A DNA stretch of 64,000 nt from Nocardioides euryhalodurans (GTDB taxonomy: Bacteria > Actinomycetota > Actinomycetes > Propionibacteriales > Nocardioidaceae): contig NZ_CP038267.1 of the NCBI RefSeq assembly GCF_004564375.1, forward strand, positions 3,722,501 through 3,786,500, given 5' to 3'. The notes under the pieces were generated by a model. That model was not told the origin of the DNA. It saw only the letters and a program-made list of their open reading frames with translations, and made no database searches. Below are positions 25,296 to 34,639 of the stretch, piece by piece; positions within the stretch are counted from its first letter, which is position 1, and every line of letters starts with the position of its first letter. The translations under genes and the position numbers were made by a program.

Positions 25296-25340
25296 GTTGG
25301 GCCCACCGCACACTCCGAGGACGAAGGACACGCGAGCCAG

Positions 25341-27095
25341 ATGACCGAGATGACCGGCGCACAGAGCCTGATCGCGTCGTTGGAGGCCACCGGGGCCGAG
25401 CACGTGTTCGGCATCCCGGGCGGCGCGATCCTGCCGGCGTACGACCCCTTGATGGACTCCTCGATCCGCCACATCCTCGTCCGCCACGAGCAGGGTGCCG
25501 GCCACGCGGCCCAGGGGTACGCGGCCGCCACGGGCCGGGTCGGGGTGTGCATGGCGACGTCGGGGCCGGGCGCGACCAACCTCGTGACGCCGCTCGCGGA
25601 CGCCCACATGGACTCGGTGCCGATGGTCGCCGTGACCGGCCAGGTCGGCGCCGCCGCGATCGGCACGGACGCCTTCCAGGAGGCGGACATCCGCGGCATC
25701 ACGATGCCGATCACCAAGCACAACTTCTTGGTGACCGACCCCGCCGAGATCCCGCGGACCGTCGCCGAGGCCTTCCACATCGCCTCGACCGGCCGGCCCG
25801 GCCCGGTGCTGGTCGACGTCTCCAAGTCGGCGCTCACCGCGATGACGTCGTACGCCTGGCCCCACGAGCTGCACCTGCCCGGCTACCACCCGGTGACGCG
25901 GCCCCACTCCAAGCAGATCCGGGAGGCCGCCCGGCTCGTCCTGGAGTCTCGACGGCCGGTCCTGTACGTCGGCGGCGGCGTGATCCGCTCCGGGGCGAGC
26001 GCGGAGCTGGCCCGGCTCGCCGAGCTGACCGGCATCCCGGTCGTGACGACCCTGATGGCACGCGGCGCCTTCCCCGACAGCCACCCGCAGCACCTCGGCA
26101 TGCCCGGGATGCACGGCACCGTCGCGGCGGTCGCCGGCCTGCAGAAGAGCGACCTGATCATCAGCCTGGGCGCGCGGTTCGACGACCGCGTCACCGGCAA
26201 CCTCGAGTCCTTCGCCCCGGGTGCACTCGTCATCCACGCCGACATCGACCCCGCCGAGATCGGCAAGAACCGCCACGCCGACGTGCCGATCGTGGGCGAT
26301 GCGCGCGAGGTCATCTCCGACCTGGTCGTCGCGCTGCAGGCGGAGGCCGAGGCCGGCCGCTCCGGCGACTACGAGGCGTGGGTCGCGTTCCTCGCCGGGG
26401 TCAAGCAGAAGTACCCCCTCGGCTACGACGCCCCGAGCGACGGCTCGCTCGCGCCGCAGCTGGTCACCCAGCGGCTCGGCGCGATCGCCGGTCCGGACGC
26501 GGTCTACTGCGCGGGCGTCGGGCAGCACCAGATGTGGGCCGCTCACTTCGTGGGCTACGAGAAGCCCAACACCTGGATCAACTCCGGGGGGCTCGGCACC
26601 ATGGGCTTCGCCGTCCCTGCCGCCATGGGCGCCAAGGTCGGCCGCCCCGACGCGACGGTCTGGGCGATCGACGGCGACGGCTGCTTCCAGATGACCAACC
26701 AGGAGCTCGCCACCTGCGCGATCAACGACATCCCGATCAAGGTGGCGATCATCAACAACGAGTCGCTCGGGATGGTCCGGCAGTGGCAGACGCTGTTCTA
26801 CAGCGAGCGCTACAGCAACACCGACCTGCAGCGCGCCGCCGGCGGTCCGGTCCGGATCCCCGACTTCCCGAAGCTCGCGGAGGCGTACGGCTGCGTCGGG
26901 CTGTCCTGCGACAGCCCCGACGAGGTCGACGCCACGATCGAGAAGGCGATGGAGATCAACGACGTCCCGGTCGTCGTCGACTTCCGGGTCCACCGCGACG
27001 CGATGGTCTGGCCGATGGTCGCCGCCGGCTCGAGCAACGACGACATCAAGTACGCGCGGGACCTCGCGCCCGACTTCGAGGAGGACGATCTCTAG
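25341..27095 (+). CDS. ilvB: Acetolactate synthase, large (catalytic) subunit
   Basis: 584 aa ThDP enzyme. [14 protein letters not shown] and [34 protein letters not shown] (about 23-70) carry the catalytic Glu region; the ThDP-binding GDG...NN motif is in [33 protein letters not shown]. It condenses two pyruvates, or pyruvate with 2-oxobutyrate, as the first common step of Val, Leu and Ile synthesis. Expression is controlled by the leader peptide and terminator upstream. A second in-frame ATG at 25350 is possible. The stop codon directly abuts the ilvN start. Confidence 0.96.
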   Translation: MTEMTGAQSLIASLEATGAEHVFGIPGGAILPAYDPLMDSSIRHILVRHEQGAGHAAQGYAAATGRVGVCMATSGPGATNLVTPLADAHMDSVPMVAVTGQVGAAAIGTDAFQEADIRGITMPITKHNFLVTDPAEIPRTVAEAFHIASTGRPGPVLVDVSKSALTAMTSYAWPHELHLPGYHPVTRPHSKQIREAARLVLESRRPVLYVGGGVIRSGASAELARLAELTGIPVVTTLMARGAFPDSHPQHLGMPGMHGTVAAVAGLQKSDLIISLGARFDDRVTGNLESFAPGALVIHADIDPAEIGKNRHADVPIVGDAREVISDLVVALQAEAEAGRSGDYEAWVAFLAGVKQKYPLGYDAPSDGSLAPQLVTQRLGAIAGPDAVYCAGVGQHQMWAAHFVGYEKPNTWINSGGLGTMGFAVPAAMGAKVGRPDATVWAIDGDGCFQMTNQELATCAINDIPIKVAIINNESLGMVRQWQTLFYSERYSNTDLQRAAGGPVRIPDFPKLAEAYGCVGLSCDSPDEVDATIEKAMEINDVPVVVDFRVHRDAMVWPMVAAGSSNDDIKYARDLAPDFEEDDL

Positions 27096-27642
27096 ATGTC
27101 GACTCACACGCTCTCGGTCCTCGTCGAGAACAAGCCCGGCGTCCTGGCTCGGATCGCCGGTCTCTTCAGCCGCCGCGGCTACAACATCCACTCGCTCGCG
27201 GTTGGCCCCACCGAGCACCCCGAGATCTCGCGGATGACGATCGTCGTCAACGTCGACGAGTCGCCGCTGGAGCAGGTCACCAAGCAGCTGAACAAGCTGG
27301 TCGAGGTGATCAAGGTCGTCGAGCTCGACGACGCGGTCTCGGTCCACCGCGAGCTGCTGCTGGTCAAGCTCAAGGCCGACGCGGTCACCCGCGGCCAGGT
27401 CCTCGACGCCGTCCAGCTCTTCAAAGCGCGGGTGGTCGACGTCGCCCCCGACGCCGTCACCGTGGAGGTCACCGGCAACGCCGGCAAGCTCGCCGACTTC
27501 CTGCGGGTGGTCGAGCCCTTCGGCATCCGCGAGCTCGTCCAGTCCGGGATGGTCGCGATCGGTCGCGGCTCCCGCTCCATCTCCGAGCGCACCCTGCGCC
27601 CGGTCCCGATCCCCGCCCCACCCACACGAAGGAGTGCCAGCA

Positions 27643-27650
<8 letters not shown>
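27096..27650 (+). CDS. ilvN: Acetolactate synthase, regulatory small subunit
   Basis: 184 aa. An N-terminal ACT domain ([37 protein letters not shown], about 4-40) is followed by the C-terminal small-subunit domain. It activates IlvB and confers feedback inhibition, usually by valine. The gene starts right after the ilvB stop and overlaps ilvC by 8 nt; the ilvC ribosome site lies inside its last codons. The last 15 residues form a Pro/Arg-rich tail outside the family core. Confidence 0.95.
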
Positions 27651-28671
<1,021 letters not shown>

Positions 28672-28687
28672 GCACCCCCGGGACGCG

Positions 28688-28748
28688 GTAGTCCCCGGAT
28701 CTCCTGTCCTCCCCACCGGTCGGTGGGAGCAGAAGATCCGGGGACTAC
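28688..28748. terminator. Long nested inverted repeat between convergent genes
   Basis: GTAGTCCCCGGATCT (28688-28702) and AGATCCGGGGACTAC (28734-28748) are perfect 15-nt reverse complements. Between them CCCACC (28712-28717) and GGTGGG (28722-28727) make an inner stem. It separates ilvC from the minus-strand ABC permease gene and probably terminates both. No U-tract; CTCTTTCC follows on the plus strand. Confidence 0.65.
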
Positions 28749-28763
28749 CTCTTTCCTGGGGGC

Positions 28764-29585
28764 CTACTTCACCTCGGAGCGCTGCAGCAGCACCAGCCCG
28801 ACGGTGAGGGGCAGCACCAGCCAGATCAGCCCGGCGACGCCGAGCTGGGCCCACATCTCCCCGGTGAGCGACTCGTCGAAGAGCCGGGTCTGCGCGAAGT
28901 TGAAGTCGATCCAGGGCTGCAGGTCCCGGAACCACTCCTGGAAGGCCGCCAGCATCGCGAACGCCGTGGGCAGCAGCAGCGAGTAGACGAAGTAGCCGAC
29001 GATCGCGCCCGGCGAGCTCCGGATGACGACCCCGAGCATGAAGCCGATCGCCATGCCCAGCACGTTGGCCAGCACGATCGTGGCGAACTCCGCCAGCTGC
29101 ACGTCCCACACCGTCGGCGCCCCGGAGATGGCGGTGCCGACCAGGTTGCCGACCGCGCCGATGCCGAGCGCGAGGAACATCGACACGACCCCGATGGCGA
29201 CTGCCCCGATCGCCTTCGCGGCGATGACGCGGCCGCGGCTCGGGACCAGCGTGAAGGTGGTCAGCCCGCTGCGCTGGCTCCACTCGCTGGTGACCGAGAG
29301 GATCGCGACCATCGGCAGCACGACGGCCATGGGGAAGCCGATCGCGCTGGCGAAGGCCTCGTACGTCTGGGCCTCCTCGGGCGCGAAGGCGACGGTCGCG
29401 GCCGTCGCGAGCACGGAGAGGATGCCGATGCTCGCCATCAGCCAGAAGCCGGAGCGGGTGTCGAACATCTTGCGCAGCTCGACCCCGATCACCCGGGTCA
29501 TCGGGATCGGGCGTACGTCTCGACGGGCCCGGACCGGGGCCGCGACGACGCGGTCCTCGGCGGTGGTGGCGGTCAGGGTGCTCAT
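28764..29585 (-). CDS. ABC-2 type transporter permease
   Basis: 273 aa. A cytoplasmic N-terminus (about 35 residues) and roughly six membrane segments; IGVELRKMFDTRSGFWLM, SEWSQRSGLTTFTLVPSRGRVIAAK and VLGMAIGFMLGVVIRSSPGAIVGYF resemble the membrane partner of lantibiotic/bacitracin-type ABC exporters. The ATG overlaps the ATPase stop (ATGA). Substrate unknown. Confidence 0.83.
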   Translation of the reverse strand: MSTLTATTAEDRVVAAPVRARRDVRPIPMTRVIGVELRKMFDTRSGFWLMASIGILSVLATAATVAFAPEEAQTYEAFASAIGFPMAVVLPMVAILSVTSEWSQRSGLTTFTLVPSRGRVIAAKAIGAVAIGVVSMFLALGIGAVGNLVGTAISGAPTVWDVQLAEFATIVLANVLGMAIGFMLGVVIRSSPGAIVGYFVYSLLLPTAFAMLAAFQEWFRDLQPWIDFNFAQTRLFDESLTGEMWAQLGVAGLIWLVLPLTVGLVLLQRSEVK

Positions 29586-30493
29586 GCTGCTGCTCCTTCG
29601 GTGGTGGTCTCGCGCTGGGACTCCGCGGTGAGCTCGAGGAACATCTCCTCCAGGCCGGCGCTGTCCGCGGAGCGCAGCTCGGTCAGGGCGACGCCGGCGG
29701 CGAGGGCGACCCGGCCGACCACGTCGGTGTCGGCGTCGGTGTGGAGGGCGCCGCTGCCGGACACGGAGGCTCCGATGCCGGCGTCGGCGAGGGCCGCGGC
29801 GAGCCCGGCGAGGTCGGCGGCGGAGACGACCGTCCCGGCCGCCGAGAGCAGCTCCTGCTTGGTGCCCTGCGCGACGATCCGGCCGTGGCCGATGACCACG
29901 AGGTCGTCGGCGATCACCTCGATCTCGTGCAGCAGGTGGGAGGAGAGCAGCACGGTGCCGCCCTGGTCGGCGTACTCCCGCAGCAGGTCGCGCATCCAGC
30001 GGATGCCGGCCGGGTCGAGCCCGTTGGCGGGCTCGTCGAGGACCAGCACGGCCGGATCGCCGATGAGGGCGGTCGCGATGCCGAGCCGCTGCCTCATGCC
30101 GAGCGAGTAGTCGCGGACCCGGCGGTCCGCCTCCTTCTCGGTCAGCGACACCCGGCGCAGCATCTCCGGCACCCGGCGGGCGGGCAGTCCCATGGTGCGG
30201 GCGGCGATGGTGAGGATCTCCCGGCCCGTGCGCCCGGCGTGCTGCGCCGAGGCGTCGAGCAGGACCCCGACCTCGAGGCCGGGGTTGGGCAGGTCGGCGT
30301 AGCGGCCCCCGAGGACCTCCACCGACCCGCTCGTCGCCGGCGTCAGGCCGACCATGATCCGCATGGACGTGGACTTGCCCGCGCCGTTGGGGCCGAGGAA
30401 CCCGGTGACCCGGCCGGGGCGGGCCGTGAAGGAGATGTCGTCGACGGCAACGGTGCCGCGATAGGTCTTGGTGAGGTGCTGGACGGTGATCAT
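29582..30493 (-). CDS. ABC transporter ATPase
   Basis: 303 aa from the ATG at 30493 (MITVQHLTKTY), the usual ATPase beginning; longer in-frame forms add unrelated residues. Walker A GPNGAGKS, signature YSLGMRQRLGIA, Walker B VLVLDEPANGLDPAGIRW and H-loop SSHLLHEIE. Members of this group pair with ABC-2 permeases in antibiotic or peptide resistance. It is first in a two-gene minus-strand operon, divergent from the NCS1 permease. Confidence 0.87.
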   Translation of the reverse strand: MITVQHLTKTYRGTVAVDDISFTARPGRVTGFLGPNGAGKSTSMRIMVGLTPATSGSVEVLGGRYADLPNPGLEVGVLLDASAQHAGRTGREILTIAARTMGLPARRVPEMLRRVSLTEKEADRRVRDYSLGMRQRLGIATALIGDPAVLVLDEPANGLDPAGIRWMRDLLREYADQGGTVLLSSHLLHEIEVIADDLVVIGHGRIVAQGTKQELLSAAGTVVSAADLAGLAAALADAGIGASVSGSGALHTDADTDVVGRVALAAGVALTELRSADSAGLEEMFLELTAESQRETTTEGAAA

Positions 30494-30614
30494 GGCGGCA
30501 GCCTCGCCCGACCGAGGGCGCCGCCACATCGGGGAAGCCACCCCACCCGACCCCACGGCGACCCCGAGGGCACTCAGGGTCTCCTCGGGGTCGGGGCTGG
30601 GGCACGATGGGCCC

Positions 30615-32078
30615 ATGAGCGACCTGCAGGAGACCCGGCGGCTCGGCGTGGAGCGCACCGGGATCGAGATCATCGACGAGGCCGACCGGACCGCCCGGCC
30701 GGCCGACCTCTTCTGGCCGTGGTTCGCGGCCAACGTCAGCGTCTTCGGGCTGAGCTATGCAGCCTTCATCCTCGCCTTCGGCATCTCCTTCTGGCAGGGC
30801 CTGCTCGTCGCCGTGGTCGGCATCGTCGCCTCCTTCGCGCTCTGCGGGGTGATCGCCCTGGCCGGGAAGCGCGGCTCGGCGCCCACCATGGTGCTGAGCC
30901 GGGCCGCCTTCGGGGTGGAGGGGCAGAAGGTGCCCGGCGCGGTCTCGTGGCTGGTCTCCATCGGGTGGGAGACCTTCCTCGCCATCGTCGCGGTGCTGGC
31001 GACCGCCACGGTGTTCGAGCGGCTCGGCTGGTCCTCCGGCACCTCCACCCAGGTCGTGGCCACGGTCGTGGTGGCGACCCTGATCGTCGCGGCCAGCGTG
31101 GCCGGCTACCACCTGATCATGCGGCTGCAGTCGTGGCTGACGTGGATCACCGGTGCGGTCACCCTCGCCTACGTCGTGATGACGGTCGACGAGATCGACT
31201 GGTCCGGCGTCCAGGGACTGCCCAGCGGGTCGGACCAGGCCGTGATCGGCGCACTCGTGATGGTGATGACCGGCTTCGGCCTGGGCTGGATCAACATCGC
31301 GGCCGACTGGTCCCGCTACCAGCGCCGGGACGCGTCGGGCCGGGCGATCGTGGGCTGGAACACCTTCGGTGGCGCCCTGGCGCCCTGCCTCCTCGTCGTC
31401 TTCGGCCTCGGACTGGCCGGCTCGTCCGAGGAGCTCCTCCTCGGGGTCGCCGACGACCCGATCGGCACGCTGTCGACGTTGCTGCCCACGTGGTTCCTCG
31501 TGCCGTTCCTGCTCGCCGCGGTGCTGGCCCTGGTCAGCGGCGCGGTGCTCGGCATCTACTCCTCCGGACTGACCCTGATCTCGCTCGGCGTGCGCATCCC
31601 GCGTCCTGCTGCGGCCTTCGTCGACGGCGTGATCCTGACGATCGGCACGATCTACGTCGTCTTCTTCGCGGAGAGCTTCCTCGGCCCGTTCCAGAGCTTC
31701 CTCATCACGCTGGGCGTCCCGCTCGCAGCGTGGGCGGGGATCATGATCGCCGACATCGCGACGCGTCGACGCGACTACGACGAGGCGGCCCTCTTCGACG
31801 CAGGCGGCCGCTACGGCAGCGTCGACGTCACCTCGCTGGTGACGATGGCGGTGGCGACGTTCGTCGGCTGGGGCCTGGTGGTCAACCTGTTCGCCGACGA
31901 GGCGTCCTGGAACAACTGGCAGGGCTACCTGCTCGGCCCGCTCGGGCTCGGCGGCAAGGACGGGGCGTGGGCGTACGCCAACCTCGGGGTGCTCGCCGCG
32001 CTGGTCATCGGCTTCCTCGTCACGCTGGTGGCCCGTCGGGGGACCATCGCCAGGCAGGAGTCCGCGACCGTCGGCTGA
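30615..32078 (+). CDS. NCS1-family nucleobase:cation symporter
   Basis: 487 aa with about twelve hydrophobic segments. NCS1/cytosine permease features include the N-terminal GIEIIDEADRTARPADLFWPWFAANVSVFGLSYAAF (about 16-50), GKRGSAPTMVLSRAAFGVEG and WINIAADWSRYQRRDASGRAIVGW. Likely substrates are cytosine, purines, allantoin or hydantoins; the sequence does not decide. CACGAT with a 6-nt gap precedes the ATG, the same layout as the window's leaderless genes but with C in the first position. Confidence 0.85.
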   Translation: MSDLQETRRLGVERTGIEIIDEADRTARPADLFWPWFAANVSVFGLSYAAFILAFGISFWQGLLVAVVGIVASFALCGVIALAGKRGSAPTMVLSRAAFGVEGQKVPGAVSWLVSIGWETFLAIVAVLATATVFERLGWSSGTSTQVVATVVVATLIVAASVAGYHLIMRLQSWLTWITGAVTLAYVVMTVDEIDWSGVQGLPSGSDQAVIGALVMVMTGFGLGWINIAADWSRYQRRDASGRAIVGWNTFGGALAPCLLVVFGLGLAGSSEELLLGVADDPIGTLSTLLPTWFLVPFLLAAVLALVSGAVLGIYSSGLTLISLGVRIPRPAAAFVDGVILTIGTIYVVFFAESFLGPFQSFLITLGVPLAAWAGIMIADIATRRRDYDEAALFDAGGRYGSVDVTSLVTMAVATFVGWGLVVNLFADEASWNNWQGYLLGPLGLGGKDGAWAYANLGVLAALVIGFLVTLVARRGTIARQESATVG

Positions 32079-32147
32079 CGCAGGCGAGCACGGCAATCAT
32101 CCAGAAGGACTATTCCGCGGCATCGTGGTTGCTGCGACCCTTCGGCC

Positions 32148-33179
32148 ATGGGGGAACGGCAACGGGGGCCTGATGTCGCGCGCGGTCTGGCGGTCTTCAG
32201 CATGTACGTCGCGCACACCGCACCGGACAACGGACAGGTCGGGGGGGTCGCGCTCGCCGACTACCTGACCTTCCCGCTCTTCGGTCTGCTGGTCGGGGTG
32301 GGCGCCGAGCTCGCCAGCCGCCGCTCGAGCTCGCGTGACCAGCTCGTCGCGACGCTCGTACGGGCACTCGCCCTCGTCGTGGTCGGGCTGCTCCTCGTCC
32401 AGGCATCGAGCGGGATCGTCATCGTGCTGACCCAGCTCGGACTTCTCACGCTGCTGTGCTGGGGGGTGAGCCGCCTGCCGTCCGCGAGCGTGGCCGTCGT
32501 GGGCGTCGCCGCGTGGCTGGTGGCACCGTGGACGGTCGCCGTGGCCGAGCCGTGGCGCGCCGACGCCTCGGGTCTGCAGCTGCAGCTCCTCAACGTCGTC
32601 GTGAGCGAGATCTACCCGCAGGCGGTCCTGCTGCTCGCTGCGGCCACCGGCATCCTGTTGACGCGGTGGCTGTTCCCGCGACGCCGGCAGGTCCCACCGC
32701 AGGCGCAGGCAGCCGTGGTCGGCGTCGCCCTGCTCGTGACCTGGAGCGCCCTGGTGGTGGCCGACGCCAGGGGAGCGGTCACCGTCGAGCCCTACGACAC
32801 GACCTGGCTCGAGCAGGTCTTCGTCGTGGTGCTCGCCTCGGCGGTCTTCGTGGGCTGCGTCGTGGCTGCGAGGACGGCGCTGGGACCGGCGCTGGAGCCG
32901 GTGGCCAGGGTCGGTGGTATGACGCTGACGCTGTACGTGCTGCAGATCTGCTACCTCGCGGCCTGGGCCCACGTGCTGCGGCCCGGCGTCTCGGAGGACT
33001 CGTGGTTCAACGTCGCGCTGCTCACGTTCGGCTCGCTCCTGCTGGTCGCGGTCTGGCGGAAGCTGCCGCTGCGGAAGCCGTGGGACCGCGGACCTCTGGA
33101 GGGGGCGGTCGCCGTGGCCGTCACGTGGGCGGTGGGCCGTCCCGGCGCCCCGGTGATCCGGGAGCCCGTCCCGACCTGA
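32148..33179 (+). CDS. DUF418/acyltransferase-3-like membrane protein
   Basis: 343 aa, about nine or ten membrane segments. The N-terminal RGPDVARGLAVFSMYVAHT and the FPLFGLLVGVGAELASRR segment resemble DUF418, DUF1624 and OpgC-type acyltransferase families, and PWDRGPLEGAVA near the C-terminus is a DUF418-like ending. Such proteins modify cell-surface sugars or are uncharacterised. Starts 70 nt after the permease gene and no ribosome site is visible. Confidence 0.7.
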   Translation: MGERQRGPDVARGLAVFSMYVAHTAPDNGQVGGVALADYLTFPLFGLLVGVGAELASRRSSSRDQLVATLVRALALVVVGLLLVQASSGIVIVLTQLGLLTLLCWGVSRLPSASVAVVGVAAWLVAPWTVAVAEPWRADASGLQLQLLNVVVSEIYPQAVLLLAAATGILLTRWLFPRRRQVPPQAQAAVVGVALLVTWSALVVADARGAVTVEPYDTTWLEQVFVVVLASAVFVGCVVAARTALGPALEPVARVGGMTLTLYVLQICYLAAWAHVLRPGVSEDSWFNVALLTFGSLLLVAVWRKLPLRKPWDRGPLEGAVAVAVTWAVGRPGAPVIREPVPT

Positions 33180-33752
33180 TCAGCGCGCCCGTTCGCCCGC
33201 AGCCGCGCGGACCGCGGTCTCCTCGACGCGCGCGGCCCGCGTGGCCGGACGCTTCGCGAGCGCGATCCAGCCGAGCGCCTGCTTCTGCGCCGACGGCGGG
33301 AAGCCCTCCCAGTGCCGGCGGGAGCCTGGGTGGGCCTCGAACGCAGCGGCGAGGTCGTCGGGCACCACCAGGTCCTCGACGTCGTCCATCAGCGTCCACA
33401 TCCCGCTGGCCCGGGCCGCTTCGACGGCGGCCGTGCCGGCCGGCATCATCCGTCCCTCGGCCTCGAGCGCGGTGACGCGCTCCTTGTTGCGACGCGTCCA
33501 GACCGAGCCCGGGCGGCGCGGGGCGTACCAGATCATCGAGCGTGCGTCGTCGAGCGTGCGCTGGGTCGAGTCGACCCAGCCCCAGCGCAGCGCCTCCACG
33601 ATCGCGGCCTCGTAGCCGACGGACCGGTCGGCGTGACGGCGGGCCGACACCAGCCACACCCCGGCGGTGTCGGCGTGGTGGCGCTCCAGCCAGGCCGACC
33701 ACGCGGCGACGGTGTCCGGCTCGAGGCGCTCGGCGTCGTCCTGCACTCCCAC
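33180..33752 (-). CDS. YdeI/OmpD-associated family protein
   Basis: 190 aa from the GTG at 33752; the GTG at 33746 is an alternative. Family features: AWSAWLERHHADTAGVWLV, ALRWGWVDSTQRTLDD, WYAPRRPGSVWTRRNKERV and the C-terminal HWEGFPPSAQKQALGWIALAKRPATRAARVEETA region (about 151-184). Cytoplasmic, function unknown. Its start region is divergent from the FrnE-like gene and very close to it, and its stop abuts that of the DUF418-like gene. Confidence 0.83.
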   Translation of the reverse strand: MGVQDDAERLEPDTVAAWSAWLERHHADTAGVWLVSARRHADRSVGYEAAIVEALRWGWVDSTQRTLDDARSMIWYAPRRPGSVWTRRNKERVTALEAEGRMMPAGTAAVEAARASGMWTLMDDVEDLVVPDDLAAAFEAHPGSRRHWEGFPPSAQKQALGWIALAKRPATRAARVEETAVRAAAGERAR

Positions 33753-33794
33753 GGGCCGATCATGACAGCGATCACCGACAGGAGCAGGAACACC

Positions 33795-34535
33795 GTGGCC
33801 GCCCCGGTGGTTGTCCCCGACATGCAGATCGAGATCTGGTCCGACGTCGTGTGCCCGTGGTGCTACATCGGCAAGCGTCGCCTCGAGACCGCGCTGGCCG
33901 ACTTCCCGCACGCCGACGAGGTCGAGGTCGTGTGGCGCTCCTTCCAGCTCGACCCGGCAGCGCCCCGGGAGGCGACCGAGAGCATCGCCGCGCACCTGGG
34001 CCACAAGTACGGCGGGGGTGAGGCCGCCGGTCGGGAGATGGTGGACCGCGTCTCCGAGGTGGCGGCAGGGGAGGGTCTGGCGTTCGGCTACCACGACGCC
34101 CGGCGCGCCAACACGGTCGACGCCCACCGGTTGCTGCACCTCGCGCTCGCCGAGGGCGGGCCGTCGCTGCAGGGCAGGCTCAAGGAGCGGCTGCTGGCGG
34201 CGTACTTCGTCGACAGCGAGAACCCCGCCGACCACGAGACGCTGACCCGGGTCGCCGGCGAGGCCGGCCTGCCCGCCGACCGGGTGGCCGCGGTGCTGGC
34301 CTCCGAGGAGTACGCCGACGAGGTCGCGACCGATGCCGCGCAGGCCACGGCGTACGGCGCCACGGGGGTGCCGTTCTTCGTCGTCGACCGGCGCTACGGC
34401 GTCTCGGGCGCGCAGCCGACCGAGGTCTTCGCGCAGGTGCTGGAGCGCGCCTGGTCGGAGTCGCAGCCGCTCGTGCAGGTCGTCGGGCAGGACGCCGGCG
34501 GCGAGGCCTGCGGCCCCGACGGCTGCCCCGTCTGA
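33795..34535 (+). CDS. FrnE-like DsbA-family oxidoreductase
   Basis: 246 aa from the GTG at 33795, chosen for AGGAG about 10 nt upstream; ATGs at 33762 and 33822 are in frame. The DsbA fold has an active site CPWC in IEIWSDVVCPWCYIGKRRLE, with YGATGVPFFVVDRRYGVSGAQ holding the cis-Pro loop. FrnE proteins are cytoplasmic 2-hydroxychromene-2-carboxylate isomerase or disulphide-isomerase-like. The C-terminal ACGPDGCPV adds a second Cys pair that is common in the family. No signal peptide. Confidence 0.87.
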   Translation: MAAPVVVPDMQIEIWSDVVCPWCYIGKRRLETALADFPHADEVEVVWRSFQLDPAAPREATESIAAHLGHKYGGGEAAGREMVDRVSEVAAGEGLAFGYHDARRANTVDAHRLLHLALAEGGPSLQGRLKERLLAAYFVDSENPADHETLTRVAGEAGLPADRVAAVLASEEYADEVATDAAQATAYGATGVPFFVVDRRYGVSGAQPTEVFAQVLERAWSESQPLVQVVGQDAGGEACGPDGCPV

Positions 34536-34639
34536 CCCCCGGGCGCCGACGCGGCGGGCACGCACCCGGGATGTAGGGTGTAGTCCGCACAGCGTCGTGC
34601 GCCTCCCACCGATCCCTGATCAGACTCCGAGGACCCGCT

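Noticed and set aside
29586..32096. Minus-strand open frame extending the ABC permease to over 1000 residues
   Set aside because: Upstream of 29585 the frame is opposite or out of phase with recognisable genes (ATPase, NCS1 permease) and has no domain content; ATG at 29585 with the ATGA overlap is the natural start.
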